46,653 nucleotides of DNA from Ophiocordyceps camponoti-saundersi (nom. inval.) (lineage: Eukaryota > Ascomycota > Sordariomycetes > Hypocreales > Ophiocordycipitaceae), in assembly GCA_003339415.1 (NCBI GenBank), contig PDHQ01000272.1, positions 1-46,653 on the forward strand. Reading direction: 5' to 3'. Both the position numbers and the translations under genes were made by a program. This document shows, one piece after another, positions 11,578-23,010 of the stretch. Below the pieces are notes generated by a model, which worked only from the letters and a program-made list of their open reading frames with translations, did no database searches and had not been told where the DNA came from. The stretch's first letter is position 1. The number at the start of each line of letters is the position of its first letter.

Positions 11578-12990
11578 ACCTGTTAGCGTCTTCGCAGGTA
11601 TATTATTTATTAACGAACGCCGTTCGTCCTTATTCTCCTTATTACTAATTCTATTCACGGAGACTAAAATATAACTATCCGATTCGTCTTCTTCTTATTT
11701 ATTTATCGGTTTAATTATTAGTTCTACGATAGAAATTAGCGGTATAAGCTAAGTAGCTCTTTTTTTAATTACGCGTTATATGTTCTAATTAACCTTAAAC
11801 TTAGATATTTTCTTAGCGTTCTAAGCTCCCGCCTTAAAGCTAAGTATAGCGATTACCTATTACTAATTATAGCTATTTCCTTTAAGTGCTAGTTTAGATA
11901 AGGCGGCTCTTAATATATCTATATCTTCTTAGCTCTTAGGCTTATCTTAAATTAGTTACTTAATATTAATAATTATATAATTATATAAACGCTAAGCTAT
12001 TTTAGAAAAAGATTTATTAATAATAAATAGGATCTATTTCTATATATTTTTTATTATTATAATAATCTTTATTATTAAAGGAAATTTACTATTTTTACCC
12101 CTCTTAATTTTAGTATTAGCGAAGTTATACGCTATCTTATATAACCTCTAAAGCTTATCTAGCTTTATAAGCTAATTTTTTAGTAATATATCTATTATAA
12201 TATCTTATTCTAAAACCTAGAATTTTTAAATATTTACTATAACCGTTAAGAGTATTAATTTATCCTATATAACTTTAGCGAGGTATTATATTACTTAGTC
12301 TCCTTTAGCTACTTATTTAGCTAAGATATAGCTATATAAAATATTTATAATAGGAGAGATTTTTAAGTTTTTAGAAATTTTAAACTTCTAATTTTCCTTT
12401 ATTTATTCGTAAAATATTTCCTAGTATTATTTAAACTCCTAGTATATACTCTTATACTATTTATAAATAGTAAGGTTTTTCTTAAGGTTAATTTTTTCTT
12501 CTATTAAGTAATTTATAATCTTATATACTTATATAAAGATAACCGTAAGAAATAGGAGATAGATAATATATAAGGGTATAATATATATAAAGATAGTAAT
12601 ATATAATAAGAAAAATAAATATATAATAAGAGAAATAAGTATATAATAAGGAGAAGAAAATACGAGAAAAATAAGCGTACGATAAAAGAAATAAGTATAC
12701 GATAAGGAGAAGAAAATACGCGAAAAATAAATATACGATAAAAGGAACGAGTATATAATAAGGAGAAGAAAATACGTAATAATAGATCGTAATATATAAT
12801 AAAAGAAGTAAGGAAAGGGAGCGCATAATAAGAAAATAATAGCGTTAATACTTAGTAAAATAAAGAGAGAGAAAAGGGATAGGAAATCGTATATAAACTA
12901 ATATCTAATAAGTTAGAAGAGGTATATATAAGTAAGAAGAAGAGGTAGTATATAAACTATTACGAAGGTATACAAGGTATAGTATACTAA
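11578..12990. other. Left flank of the 14.4 kb insert, no gene recognised
   Basis: The stretch begins ACC-TGTTAGCG. The TG at 11581 and the TA (former CA) just before 26013 would suit the TG...CA ends of an LTR element, but I see no matching LTR pair. The first 100 bases keep several CA/TG sites (TGTTAG, GCAGG, TTCACGG), so this end may be low-copy. Plus-strand frames to 12500 are partly free of non-RIP stops but match nothing I know. It contains the 56-bp tandem array described separately. Confidence 0.4.
12590..12780. repeat. 56-bp minisatellite, about 3.4 units
   Basis: GAGAAGAAAATACG recurs at 12651, 12707 and 12763, exactly 56 bases apart, with a partial unit before the first. Within a unit a shorter motif near ATAAGTATACGATAA repeats at about 18-20 bases. 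Because 56 is not a multiple of 3 the array is unlikely to have been coding. Its minus strand has few stop codons by chance and gives a meaningless Tyr/Leu/Ile-rich open frame at 12521-12826. Confidence 0.75.
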
Positions 12991-12999
12991 AAAAATAAG

Positions 13000-14490
13000 A
13001 AAAGAGAAAAATAATAAGTAAGGTAAATAAATATAAATAACTATTAGCGATCCTTAGCTAGCCCCTTAGCTAGCTAATAGCTATTAATAATAATACTTAC
13101 CGTAGTAACTTAATATCTATTATAGTAAGTTATTATCTTTAGTTTATTCTTACTTAACTTTACGTTTCCCTAGTTTCCCTACCTTAACTTTTTATAATAG
13201 CAAGTTCCTATAAGCGTAAAGGTTTTTACTCTAAACCTTATCTATTCCTTCGCCTAGCTTATAGCCCTATTAGGTAGCTATATCTTATATTACCCGCCGT
13301 AAGGGTATTAAATATACCTTATATAGTATAAATAGTTTAAGATTATCTACGTAAAGCTTTTATAAAACTTAATATCCGATAACGCTATAAATTAGATATA
13401 TAATAAATAAGATAACCTTAATAATAATAAATAGGTTATCTTACGTAGTTACGAATTTCCTATATAATATATTTACCTTATCTTACCTTTCCTATATAAA
13501 GTTACTAACTTATAAGGTATATCGTAACTTAGTATTATATTTAGTTATATTAAAGTTAGCTAAAGTATCTTAGATTATATCTTTTTACTTTATTATAGCT
13601 AATACTAAATCGTAGACTATTTAGTTATCTTAGTTAAAATAATCGAAGTTAGATTATTTAGCTCTAAATATCTCTTTATTTTAATATATAACTACGGGGT
13701 TAAATCTTAATATAGCTTTTACTAAAGTTACCCTTAAAGTCTTAACTTTTCGAGAATTTAGCATATTAGTAATCTAAGGTAACGCTTTATTTTACGCTTT
13801 TAAAAAAATACCGGACCGCTTAAGACTTTATTTTTATAGTTAGTTTTTCACTAATCGAATATACCTCTCCGCTAGTCTAGTACTCTAAAAATATAAGACT
13901 AGGCTAAACTTCTATTTAACCTTATATCGCTTAGCTATATTTTCTATAATAATATTAGCGAAATAGCGTTTGTTATCCGAGTAAATAGCTTTAAGCTAGC
14001 TAAATACTAGATTTTAGTAATATTACTATATATTTACTACTTCTAAGCTAGTTATATTTTCGTATACTTAAGTTAATAAAAAACGCGTTATATAATCTAT
14101 AGCTATTAGAATATATTAATATTTATAAATACTAATAAGCGTAATAAGTCCTACGAAGTTAATAACTACTATTTCCTATAGCTTATATATTATAATCTAT
14201 CTATATTTTAACTTAAATAAGCGTAGTATAGTTTACTAGTAAATTATATAAAATATATAATAATAGGTAATATCTAATTAGCGAGTTAGCTACTAGGAGA
14301 TTCCTCTTAAATTTACTAAAGTCTTTTCCTTAGAGAAATAGCTTAATATATTATAAGTATTTTATAACTTTAACTAGATATTTAATTATAAATAATACTT
14401 AGCTTACTATTTATTTAATTTAATATAATATAGGATCTTATTCTAAACTCGATATCTAATAGCTATTCTCTAAATATAATAATATCTATT
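13000..14490 (-). pseudogene. Ty3/Gypsy integrase and pol C-terminus, RIP-inactivated
   Basis: The minus-strand frame reads as a Gypsy integrase. Near 14160-14200 is INFVGLI, from an MDFVGPI-type motif whose catalytic Asp is now Asn. The block from about 14106 down to 13850 carries AIDYITRF, then IYSDN followed by KRYFAN, then KRYKVKQ and ST-LAER, which supply the second Asp and the Glu. Downstream to about 13000 the frame continues as a Pro/Lys-rich pol C-terminal region with RIP stops only. The start side is cut at 14496 by repeat A1. Upstream pol domains of what looks like the same Gypsy type (RT, protease, gag) reappear in the same orientation at 20.9-24.2 kb. I infer one element split by the 14496-20400 block, but separate copies are possible. 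Confidence 0.8.
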
Positions 14491-15881
14491 TATCGGTTAA
14501 GTATCCTTCCTAAGCTAAATAAGTAGCTAGAGTTATATTATAAACTTCTTATAGCAGAGATACTAATAGATTAGACCTAAAACACGTATACTATATTAAC
14601 CTAGATAATAGGGTTTAGGTAACTTATCCGGATTATATAGCGTATAAGAATATCACGTTTACTATATAATACGCTCCGGCTAATAAAGTTATAAAAGATT
14701 AAATAATAACTTTACTTATAACTTATCTCTTTTTTAAAAAGTATAAAAAAGTAAGTATATTATATATACGTTCCTCCTCTTACTAACTACCTCCCTATCC
14801 TCCTCTTATATTAACTTCGCATATTATATTAATATTATACTAATCTTAGATCGGTATTATCTTAAGTTCGACTTCTCTTTATACGTATCCCTAACCTCTT
14901 ACTTTATTTATATAAAGATAGTTATCTCTATAACGCGTATTATATATATTTAACACGTATTATATTCCTAAGTAGCTAGTAATATATATATTCTAATATT
15001 AGTAGTTTTTCTTTTTATAGTTAGGAATATATATTTATTAAGTAAGTAGTTTAGGTATAATTAGGTTCTTTTAGTAGCTTTCGTAGATTAAATTATTTCT
15101 TTACTTTTAAGGATTTATATAGTTTAGGACTAATAAATACCCTTACCTTACTAATTTATAAATAAACTTAGGTTAATATTATACTAATATTTAATATATT
15201 TCTTAATAATTCTAATATAATTTCCTAAAATAGTACGCGTTAAGCTATATATCGCGTTCTCCTATTATTTATACTTCGTAAATAATAGATAAGGTTTAGG
15301 TAATAAACTTAATATTATATATTATCGCTAATATAAAGCTTAACGCTATATATTATTAGCTATTATTATAAGCTAGTCCCTTAGCTTAGTAACTTTTAAG
15401 CTAAGGAACTAGTAAGTAACTCCCCTAAACTTAATATAAGCTAGCTATAAGGATATTATTAGGGCGTTTTATTTTAAAAACCCCTAGTAAATACTAGCTA
15501 CGTAAAGGGGAATCTCCCCTATTAACTAGTAAACCCCCGTAGCCGGCAAAGGTTATCTCCTTCTTATAATATTAAGCGTTCCTATACCGTAATATTCGTA
15601 GTTCCGCTAAGTTATTATAATTTTTATATTATAATACCCCCGGGGCGGCGTAATTCTTAACCCTAAGGGTATTATAATCCCTTAGTAATATTTTCTTTTT
15701 AGTCCGAGGATTAGAAAAACGAAGAATAAATATAATATAGTATACTAAATAAAGAATACGATACCTAGTAAACTTTCGCTAGGTTATCTACGAAAAATAG
15801 ATAAAAAAAACTAAAGTAATTATAAAAAAAAAAGGGAAAAAAAATTTTAAAGTTATAATATTATTTTTATTTTAATGTTGT

Positions 15882-15908
15882 GGGGGGGGGGGGGGGGGGG
15901 GGGGGGGG
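15882..15908 (+). repeat. Uninterrupted run of 27 G
   Basis: After TTAATGTTGT comes an unbroken run of 27 G residues, extraordinary in DNA this AT-rich. The equivalent position in copy 3 (46329-46344) has ten G, one A and five G, so a G tract belongs to repeat A and its length varies between copies. G and C outside CpA are not RIP targets, which explains its survival. The exact length could be affected by assembly of a homopolymer. Confidence 0.9.
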
Positions 15909-16089
15909 ATATTTATACTTAAAAGGTATATACTTTTTATATCTATAAAAAAGGTTAATATATACTAATATACTATTTATAAGAGGGGTAAGTATATATT
16001 TTATTTAGTAAGGTAAATTAGTAACTTAATATTTTACTTATAAATTACCCCGCGCCTAAGCTCCTTATTCCTTTCCTTTTCCTTTTACC

Positions 16090-16090
<1 letters not shown>

Positions 16091-16124
<34 letters not shown>
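16091..16124 (+). repeat. (TTA)n microsatellite, about 11 units
   Basis: Terminal array of repeat A copy 1. It is much shorter than the array at the end of copy 3 (from about 46527 to the window edge). Confidence 0.85.
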
Positions 16125-16127
<3 letters not shown>

Positions 16128-16169
16128 CTAAAAGTAAGTTTAAGTCGATTTCGAGTTAATATTATAGTA

Positions 16170-16640
16170 AGCTTTTACTAACTTCGACTTAAGATTTATT
16201 ATATATTAGGACCGCCCCCTTATACGCCTACTACTCCGCGCGGTTATTAAATTATTATTTTAAATCTTAAATCCGAGAATAATATTAACGATAATAATAT
16301 TCTTAAAGCTTTAATTTACTAGCGGCGTAAAAATATATTAATCTTAGCTTTAATTTATATTAGCTATAAGTTAAAATTAACTTAGTTCTTAATATATTTT
16401 AAACTTAGCTTTAAATATATATTACGCGTATTTTACTCCTATCTCCTTTACGCGCCCCTTATAAGCTTCTTTTATAGTATCCGCGATTACTTTTCGCTTA
16501 CGCTTACGAATACTATTACTTATTTTCGCGGTAACGCTTATTATATTTTATTAAGTATAACCCGCTAAGCGTAATCTTTTTACGTCCTTATTACCGCTTA
16601 CGCTATTATTTTAAGCGTAGCGTAACGCTATTTAGCGCGG
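16170..16640 (-). pseudogene. Lys/Arg/Gln-rich ORF fragment, possibly a transposase tail
   Basis: A single minus-strand frame of about 70 codons from 16640 downward has only TAA/TAG stops and would encode a strongly basic, Gln-rich segment (GRKKITL, KRYREN, KRSLQGARKG). A second basic run continues in another frame to about 16170. Basic C-terminal tails of this kind occur in fungal pogo/Fot1-type transposases, but no catalytic domain is visible nearby, so the assignment is weak. The DNA is GC-richer than its surroundings, with many CG dinucleotides. Confidence 0.3.
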
Positions 16641-17616
16641 CGATATTAAAAGGGTGCCCCTATACTAAAATTATATTAGCTATATAAGTAAATAGGAGCT
16701 AAAAATTAATATTTATTAGGAATAAGTATTTTAATTAGTAACCGCTTATTACTAATATATTAAAAAGGGTATCTAGTATAATAATATATATATAGCTTAT
16801 TAAAACTTAACTTTATATAAACTAATATTAATTTAATAAACTATCTTAGTTACTATTACTTTTACGTAAGCTTTTATTACGTTTATAGGCGATAATACGC
16901 CTTTATATAAAGATTAGTATATTAAAGTAAGTTTAATAATAATCTAATCTTTATTTATATTTAAGTTAATATCTAACTAATATTACTAATATAGTAATAT
17001 TACTTAGCCGGCTTTACGCGATTATTACGCGTTACGCCCTCTTAGATATCCGCGTTAGGAGTAAGGGTAGGGGATTTTAATTCCGGGGATTTTACTTTTT
17101 CTATTCTTATTATTTTTTTTTTCTTTTATTATTTTTATCTCTTATATATTACTAAATTAACTTAATTATAAGAGATTTCTTATACTAAACTTATAAAAGC
17201 TTAGTAAGTAATAGTTATAGAGTAATTATTAAAACTAATTTAAGGTTAATAGGATTTCGGGTTAAAATTAAAGTAAATTCCTAAAAAATCCTAGACTAAA
17301 AGTAAAAAGAAGAAAAAATAGATAATATTAACTTATAGTAAGTTATCGCTAAGTACTAAGATATCCGAATTATTAAGTTACTAACTAGATATTAGTTAAA
17401 ATATATTTATATATTATTAAAATAGTAATTATAATTTCCTAGGAGTTAGTATTTTAATAAATATTTACTATCTAAATTATTTTTCTATTTCCGATCTAAA
17501 CTAAGGTTAAATAATAATAAAGCTAATATTTTAGCTTACGTTAGTTAACTAAGTTTTAAATAATAAAAGGTAGTTAAGTTTATAATATAACCTAGCTTTA
17601 TTACTAATTAGTATTA
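16640..17616. other. No gene recognised
   Basis: AT-rich DNA with a GC-richer patch at about 17005-17095 containing CCGGCTTTACGCG and TTCCGGGGATTTTAC. No coherent reading frame and no similarity to other parts of the window were seen. Confidence 0.4.
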
Positions 17617-18122
17617 GTTAGGTATCTTTCCTAAGCTAAATAAGTAGCTAAAATTATATTATAAACTTTTTATAATAAAGATATTAATAAATTAAACTTA
17701 GAATACGTATACTATATTAACTTAAATAATAAGGTTTAGGTAACTTATCTAAATTATATAGCGTATAGGAATATTACGTTTACTATACGATATACTCCGG
17801 CTAATAAAATTATAAAAGATTAAATAATAACTTTACTTATAACTTATCTCTCTCTTAAAAAATATTAAAAAGTAAGTATATTATATATACGTTCCTCCTC
17901 CTACTAATTACCTCCCTATCCTCCTCTTATATTAACTTCGTATATTATATTAATATTATATTAGTCTCGGATCGGTATTATCTCGAGTTTAACTCCTCTT
18001 TATACGTATCCTTAACCTCCTACTTTATTTATATAAAGATAGTTATCTTTACGACGTATACTACGCGTATTTAACGCGTATTATATTCCTAAGCAGCTAG
18101 CGATATATATATTCTAATACTA
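17617..18122. repeat. Repeat A copy 2, truncated to its first 505 bp
   Basis: From GTTAGGTATCTTTCCTAAG the sequence follows copies 1 and 3 closely through the TACTCCGGCTAATAAAATTA and TTCCTCCTCCTACTAATTACC regions, then departs after TATATATATTCTAATA. The rest of the unit is missing, so this copy lost its right-hand two thirds or was interrupted there. Confidence 0.75.
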
Positions 18123-18445
18123 TTATTTAATAATACTTATATTCTATTAATAAGAAAAAGTATAATTTCCGTATATTACAGGTCTCCTAGCTAAGAGGAT
18201 ATAGCCGCTTAGAGGTAAGATACCTCTTTACTTATTAGCAGTTTACCTAATAAGAGTTAAGTAGCTTTAATAATATCTAGCGCTAATATAATACGGCCCT
18301 TTATATCTAAAATATTATTTTTTAAAATATTATATAATTTAAATATATTATCCGCGATTTTAATAATCTTTATTATATTTAAGTAATAAATATATTTAAT
18401 ATCTTATTCTTAAAAAACGTTAATTTACTTTATAACTTTACTATA
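18123..18445. other. Spacer between repeat A2 and the LINE 3' end
   Basis: No gene seen. A few CA/TG sites survive near 18178-18240 (ACAGG, AGCAG), suggesting part of this spacer is single-copy. Confidence 0.4.
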
Positions 18446-18821
18446 TTATTATTATAGTACTCTAGGGGCTATAGAAGTAGCTGCTAAAACCTTAGCAGTA
18501 AGTTAAGTAAGAAAAACCCTCCTAAAAGAGGTAAAACCCCCCGCTATATAGTAGGACCGCGTCCGGCTCGGGGCCGGGCTAGGCGCTCTACGCGTATAAA
18601 GAAAGTAACCGTCAGTTATAGTAATATTATATAACGTAAGGAAGATAAGGAAAGATAGATAAGATAAGGAAAAGATAATAGTAGCGGCGGTACGTATTAC
18701 CTATAAGTGCTAGTACGTACCTTCCTAGCTTTTAGATATATATTACTTAACCCTTAGGTATATAGCTACGTACCTCTTTTATATATAGTATATACTTAGG
18801 TATATATTTTTTTTTTAAGCT

Positions 18822-18852
18822 TTCCTAATCGGGAAGCTTTCCTAATTAGGAA
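18822..18852. repeat. Paired 14-bp palindromes, 17-bp spacing
   Basis: TTCCTAATCGGGAA (18822-18835) and TTCCTAATTAGGAA (18839-18852, a perfect palindrome) lie 17 bases apart, both within AGCTTTCC contexts. The LINE copy at 41821-41851 has two perfect TTCCTAATTAGGAA palindromes with the same 17-base spacing, so the pair is an old part of the LINE 3' region. It resembles a dyad protein-binding site, but no function is known. Confidence 0.6.
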
Positions 18853-19099
18853 GTTAGTCTTTATAAATTAGTAACTTAAAGCTTAAAAGTATATAAAGAA
18901 AGGGGGGGTTACTCCTACTAGTATAAGCAGGCCGTTATTATCTTATTATTTCTTTAGTAATTTTAACTATATAAGTAATTCTTAGCGCGCGTAACTAGTC
19001 CGTAGCTAACTTATACCGGAGTAGAATACCCGCTAAACCTAATTTTCCTTAAGCGGTATCTTACGCGGGGTATATTAATACGCTTATTAGCTTTAGGGA

Positions 19100-20260
19100 C
19101 CTTTATTAAGTATAAAAAAATAAGTACTTAGCCCTAGCGTATATCCGTATCTGCTAATAACCAGGGCAAACTATCTAAGCGCGGCTTATATTAAATACGC
19201 GAATAATTATACTAAGTGCTAGCCGATTAATAATCCCGCTATAGCTAAAGCTATTCGCGCCGCAGTTAAGGTCGCCTGCTAGCTAGGCTTCAATTATAAC
19301 GCTTAAATAGTAAGTAATATTAAGGTTATATTAAGTTTATAATAAATCTTATACTAATAAGTATAGTAGAAAAATATAATTTAGCGCGTTAAAAAGATAT
19401 ACGCTATTACGCGTTATAATAGCACTCGCGCTAATTAAGTTATATAAGCGGCTGCTAGCTATATACCGCTTTAAAGCTTATAGCCTCCCGCTATTAGAAA
19501 AAACCTTATTATTAAAATAACTAAAAGTTTAACTAGCGCTAACTAACTTATTATTATTATATTAGCTTAGATATAAAAATAATATATCTTTTATATATAA
19601 GTAATTAACTTTTTTAAATAGTTAATTAAGGAGCTATATTATATCCGCCGCGCCGCCGAGAATAACGCGCGCTTATAAGGGAGCTTATCTCTTACTAATT
19701 ATCCTCCTATCCTCTATACTCTACCTCCTATTATTAATTCCGCTTCCGCCTTAGTGCTTATCGAATCTAAGTCCGAATCTAAATCGGAGGCTAATAAGCT
19801 TAGTAAGCCTAAGATTACTCTTACCCTAAGCGTTAAGGTTACCCCCGCCGCTAGGAAAAATACTACTAGCGCCTATACCGAGACCGCGCCGCCTCCTTAT
19901 AAGGAGATCTCTAATTCTATTTAAGATAGTCCGGTTAATAATATATCTAATAATAAAAACTATATAACGCTAATTAGTAATTATACCGCGTTTAGTAAAG
20001 AGGAGGAGCTAGCGGTAAAGGAGGAGTAGGTAGCTTTAGTTTACGCTTATAGTTATAGTTAAGGTTAAGGCCGCGGCTAAGGCCGCGGCTATAATAAGCG
20101 CGGTTAATCCCGCGCTTTACGCGGTTAAGTTAATACCTTATATATAGTTAAGATAGTTTAGCTCCGGGGCCGGGTAAGCGGCTAGTAGGATAAATAATAA
20201 AGTTATCGCTATAAAGCGGCCTTTATATATCCGTTATAGGGCCGAAGGCCCTATCTCCCT
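19100..20260 (+). pseudogene. Gag-like ORF antisense within the LINE 3' region, copy 1
   Basis: About 370 codons in one plus-strand frame (codons in register with GTA at 19139), with all stops TAA or TAG. In order the predicted protein has an Ala-rich helical start (KAIRAAVKVAC), a region with many former Gln codons, a Glu/Lys/Ser stretch (ESKSESKSE), a Pro-rich APPPYKEI motif, an acidic EEEL...KEE patch and a C-terminal Gly/Arg/Gln-rich repeat (GQGRGQGRG). This architecture suits a gag-like nucleic-acid-binding protein. The same frame and motifs are conserved on the other copy (minus strand, about 40560-41700), so it is not a chance frame. It runs opposite to LINE ORF2. It could be a LINE ORF1 in unusual orientation, a captured gene or a separate element. 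CA/TG sites are unusually frequent at 19140-19300. Confidence 0.6.
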
Positions 20261-20399
20261 TATCTATTTTGCCTTCGTAAAGTAATATTATAAGGTTAAA
20301 TTAGCGTAGTTATTTAAGCGAAAAAAACTAGCGTATAAGTTTAGCTACGGATCGAGGGTTATTAAGCGCTTTAGTAAGGTTACGCTAGTCCCGTATTAT

Positions 20400-20900
20400 A
20401 ACTTTACTATATATTTCCGCTATATTCGTTATTAAATTAATAATACCTTTATAATTTATATAAATTTTAAGGGGATATAAGGATATATTTACTATTTACT
20501 AATATTTCTTAATCGCGTAAATAATAGCTAATATTTTTTTTTAAGTATAAAGTATCGCTATTTTAAATTATTTAGCTGAAATAATATCTATATAATAATT
20601 TTTATATCTTAGAAGTTAGAGTCTCTAATAAATATTCTATTAGGATAGTTATTAAGTTAGTAGAGAATAGCCTTAATTTTAATATTAGATATATCTATTA
20701 TTAGGTAAAATTATATATTAATTTATACTCTAAATATTATATTATTCTAAATAGCTTAGTATAGAAATTATAAAGCTTTTACCGCCTTTAGCGTCTAAAT
20801 AAGTTTATCTTAATATTATACTTTTAGTTATATAGATTAGCGTCCCGATAAAGTTACCTTATTTATCTTTTTAAAAAATATTTCCTTAATAAGTTTAACC
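20400..20900. other. Junction region between LINE copy and Gypsy RT
   Basis: No domain recognised. The LINE homology ends near 20400, and the minus-strand Gypsy pol frame becomes readable from about 20900 upward. This stretch would hold the Gypsy RNase H region if the element is continuous, but I cannot see its motifs. Confidence 0.35.
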
Positions 20901-21850
20901 TTATCTACTCTCCTTAGTATAAAATAATAAAGGAATAGGGTTAGCTATAATACTATTTAAACTTCTTCCTAAAATTAAGGGGGATATTATTAGAAATAGT
21001 CTCCTAACTACGTAAATCTTTACTAATACTTAATTCCTAGATAAAATCGCCCTATTTCTAATTCGAACCTAATTAATTTAGCTATACTATTAAATAACTT
21101 TATTTTCTTACTTATAAGACTAATTAGCGCCTATACTATTTTAAGGAAATATTAATATTAAAGGAAATTAAAATATTTATTAAAGGTTTCGCTATTAAGG
21201 TTATAATTATTAATATAAACGAATATTAATATTAAGTATTTTATAGTAAAACTTAGTAATATTTAGTATTTAACTTTATTTACTAATATTAATTTACTAA
21301 ACGCAATATCCTCGTACCTTATATACGTAGAGGGGGCGCTTATTAGTTCTTACGGTATATTAATATATTTCTATATATTATTAAGGGCGGTAAAGCCTAT
21401 CTTATATACGTCCTCCGGCTATATTAAGATTAACTAAAACTTATTAAATATATTTAGCTAAGAGAAAACTATTAGTTATCTAATATATACTTAATCTAAA
21501 TCGACCTTTAGGTTATAATATAGATATTTTAGTTTTACCGTATTTCTATTAATATCGTAGTAATTATAAACTATTCTCTAAGCTGCTAGGTCTAATAGGT
21601 GCTTTTTAATAAATAAAGTTCTAGCTACCTATTCCGTATTATCGCTAATAAGTTAAATAATATTTACTTCTTCTATTATTAGGAATACCTTACTTATAAA
21701 GATTTATTTAAGCTTACTATATCTTATTTATTTAAATATAGCTAGCGTTACTCCCTTTTTTAATTTAATTTAATAGGTAATTAGTTATATAGGCCGAATC
21801 TCCTTAAAAGTAAAAATAAAGTAGTCCTTATAAGTAAAATATAATCTTAT
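20900..21850 (-). pseudogene. Ty3/Gypsy reverse transcriptase, RIP-inactivated
   Basis: On the minus strand a frame with only RIP stops carries EDVYKIGFTA, then YINIPQELISAPSTYIRY, which follows the RT pattern of KTxFxxxxGxxEYxxMPQGLxxAPxTF. Some 40 codons later comes FVYINNYNL, matching the YxDD box (FVYIDD before mutation). Downstream is a LISLISKKIKLF stretch equivalent to the part of RT that leads to the connection domain. The element's protease lies just upstream on the same strand and its integrase probably at 13-14.5 kb. Both catalytic Asp residues of YxDD read as Asn, consistent with G-to-A change. Confidence 0.65.
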
Positions 21851-22479
21851 AACCCTCTCTCTCTATTCTTCTATCTTAACGTAATCTTTTAGCGTAATAA
21901 GGCTTTATTTAAACTACGCGTCGATTTCCCTAATTAGAGTATCTAATAAAGGACGAATAACTAAATTTAAGGTAATACCTTTATAAGATATAAGTTTTAA
22001 AATATTTATTATTATAATATTTACTTACTTAAGATACGATATATAGTTAATATTATCCTTATTACTTATTTTCTCCTAATTTATCTAATATTAAAAATAT
22101 TTTAGAAAGTTTATTATATTTAGCTTATTATAGTTACGGATTACTTTTTCTATATTACTCTTATCCTTAGTTATCTTATTTTCTTTTAGGTTAGCTAATT
22201 CTATTTCTAGTAACTTTTCTACTCCTCTAAGCTATCTTAAATACTTAAGTAATTATTTATTTATTAACTTTAATTTCTTTACCGTTTATTTAAGACTTAT
22301 TACCTTATATATTTTCTTCTATATAGACTTAGGTAATATTACTTTTACTTACTTACTAATAGATATTACTAGCTTTTGCTAGATTTAGGGCTATAATATT
22401 TTATCTATTTTCTTTTATATTATTTTTAGCTACTTTACCGTCTAGCTTTTATAAGAGGTAGCTATTAGTTTTTTAGAAA

Positions 22480-23010
22480 GTTTTACTTTACTTAAGAGGC
22501 TAGTTATTTAGTAATAGCGGATAAAATATCCTTAACTTTTTTTAAAATAAGCTTATTATTTTTAATAAATATAATTTTATTTTTATCGTTAGTAACCGCT
22601 TTCGGATATTTAGGAGCTTATAGCGTTTTCTTATCTAGCTTAAATAAATTAAATGCCGGGAAAATTAGAATAATCTAAGTAATATTTTCTAAGCTAGTAA
22701 TCTTTAGCTATTCTTTTATATAATATTCTATAGCCTTAATATATCTTAGCTATACGTAGCTTAATAGAATATCCTAATTATTATAGTCTCCTAATATATA
22801 TATTTTTATATTAGCTAGGATTCCTATTATAATTACCTAAAAGTAAGTAACCTTTTTAATAATCGCGAGTTCGTTATTCGCTATTTTAATTATACTTAGT
22901 TAAGGTAATTAGATTATAAGAAGGGCGTTATTAGCTATAAAGGCCTTATTAACTAAATTAACTATAAAGCCTCTATTTAATATAATAATAATATACTAAT
23001 AATTTTTAAT
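22480..23010 (-). pseudogene. Ty3/Gypsy aspartic protease region, RIP-inactivated
   Basis: A continuous minus-strand frame from about 23010 to 22500 has only TAA/TAG stops. It carries GFIVNLVNKAF (the retropepsin loop, formerly with a DSGS-type active site), PQLSIIKIANNELAII, and then YILGDYNNQDILLSYVQLRYIKAIEYY. The last segment matches the xDLLLGRxWLxxxxAxEDH pattern of Gypsy proteases. It is in the same orientation and order as the RT at 20.9-21.85 kb. Confidence 0.65.

Larger units (their letters stand above)
14496..16124. repeat. Repeat A copy 1, 1.63 kb
   Basis: Starts at GTTAAGTATCCTTCCTAAG and ends in a (TTA)n array. The same unit is present at 44971-46653 (nearly full, ending in a much longer TTA array) and, truncated, at 17617-18122. 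Landmarks shared by copies 1 and 3 include TCCGGATTATATA, CTCCGGCTAATAAA, the AAACCC...GAGGGGGTTATC region near 15530, TTAACCCTAAGGGTATTATAA near 15658, a poly-G tract and the TTA tail. No family identification: minus-strand frames contain stretches with RIP-type stops only, but no domain I recognise. A 3'-type (TTA)n end and copy-specific truncation are the only element-like characters. Confidence 0.7.
18446..20400 (-). mobile_element. 5'-truncated Tad1-like LINE copy (3' end plus ORF2 C-terminus)
   Basis: This block is the inverted counterpart of 40313-42215. Read on the minus strand it begins at about 20400 inside the ORF2 C-terminal region (LTKALNNP, then RQFNL, at 20400-20240), continues through a 1.8 kb 3' region and ends at 18446 with a short (TAA)n tail. 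Loss of the 5' end and a simple-repeat 3' tail are characteristic of LINE insertion by target-primed reverse transcription. It interrupts the minus-strand Gypsy element together with repeats A1 and A2. The 3' region holds a long ORF on the opposite strand, listed separately. Confidence 0.75.

Noticed and set aside
12590..12780. CRISPR-like array
   Set aside because: The 56-bp units are contiguous tandem copies without unique spacers, there are no cas genes, and the organism is a eukaryote.
12521..12826. A 101-codon minus-strand open frame rich in Tyr, Leu and Ile
   Set aside because: It lies across the AG-rich 56-bp tandem array, whose minus strand lacks stops by composition. It has no domain, no conserved copy and reads as low complexity, so it is not a gene.
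22700..23010. LINE endonuclease (a GDYNNQDxLL segment resembles the GDFNxHDxLWGG motif)
   Set aside because: The flanking residues fit a Gypsy protease better (NLVNKAF loop before it, LRYIKAIEYY after it), and the TIDL and SDH endonuclease motifs are missing.
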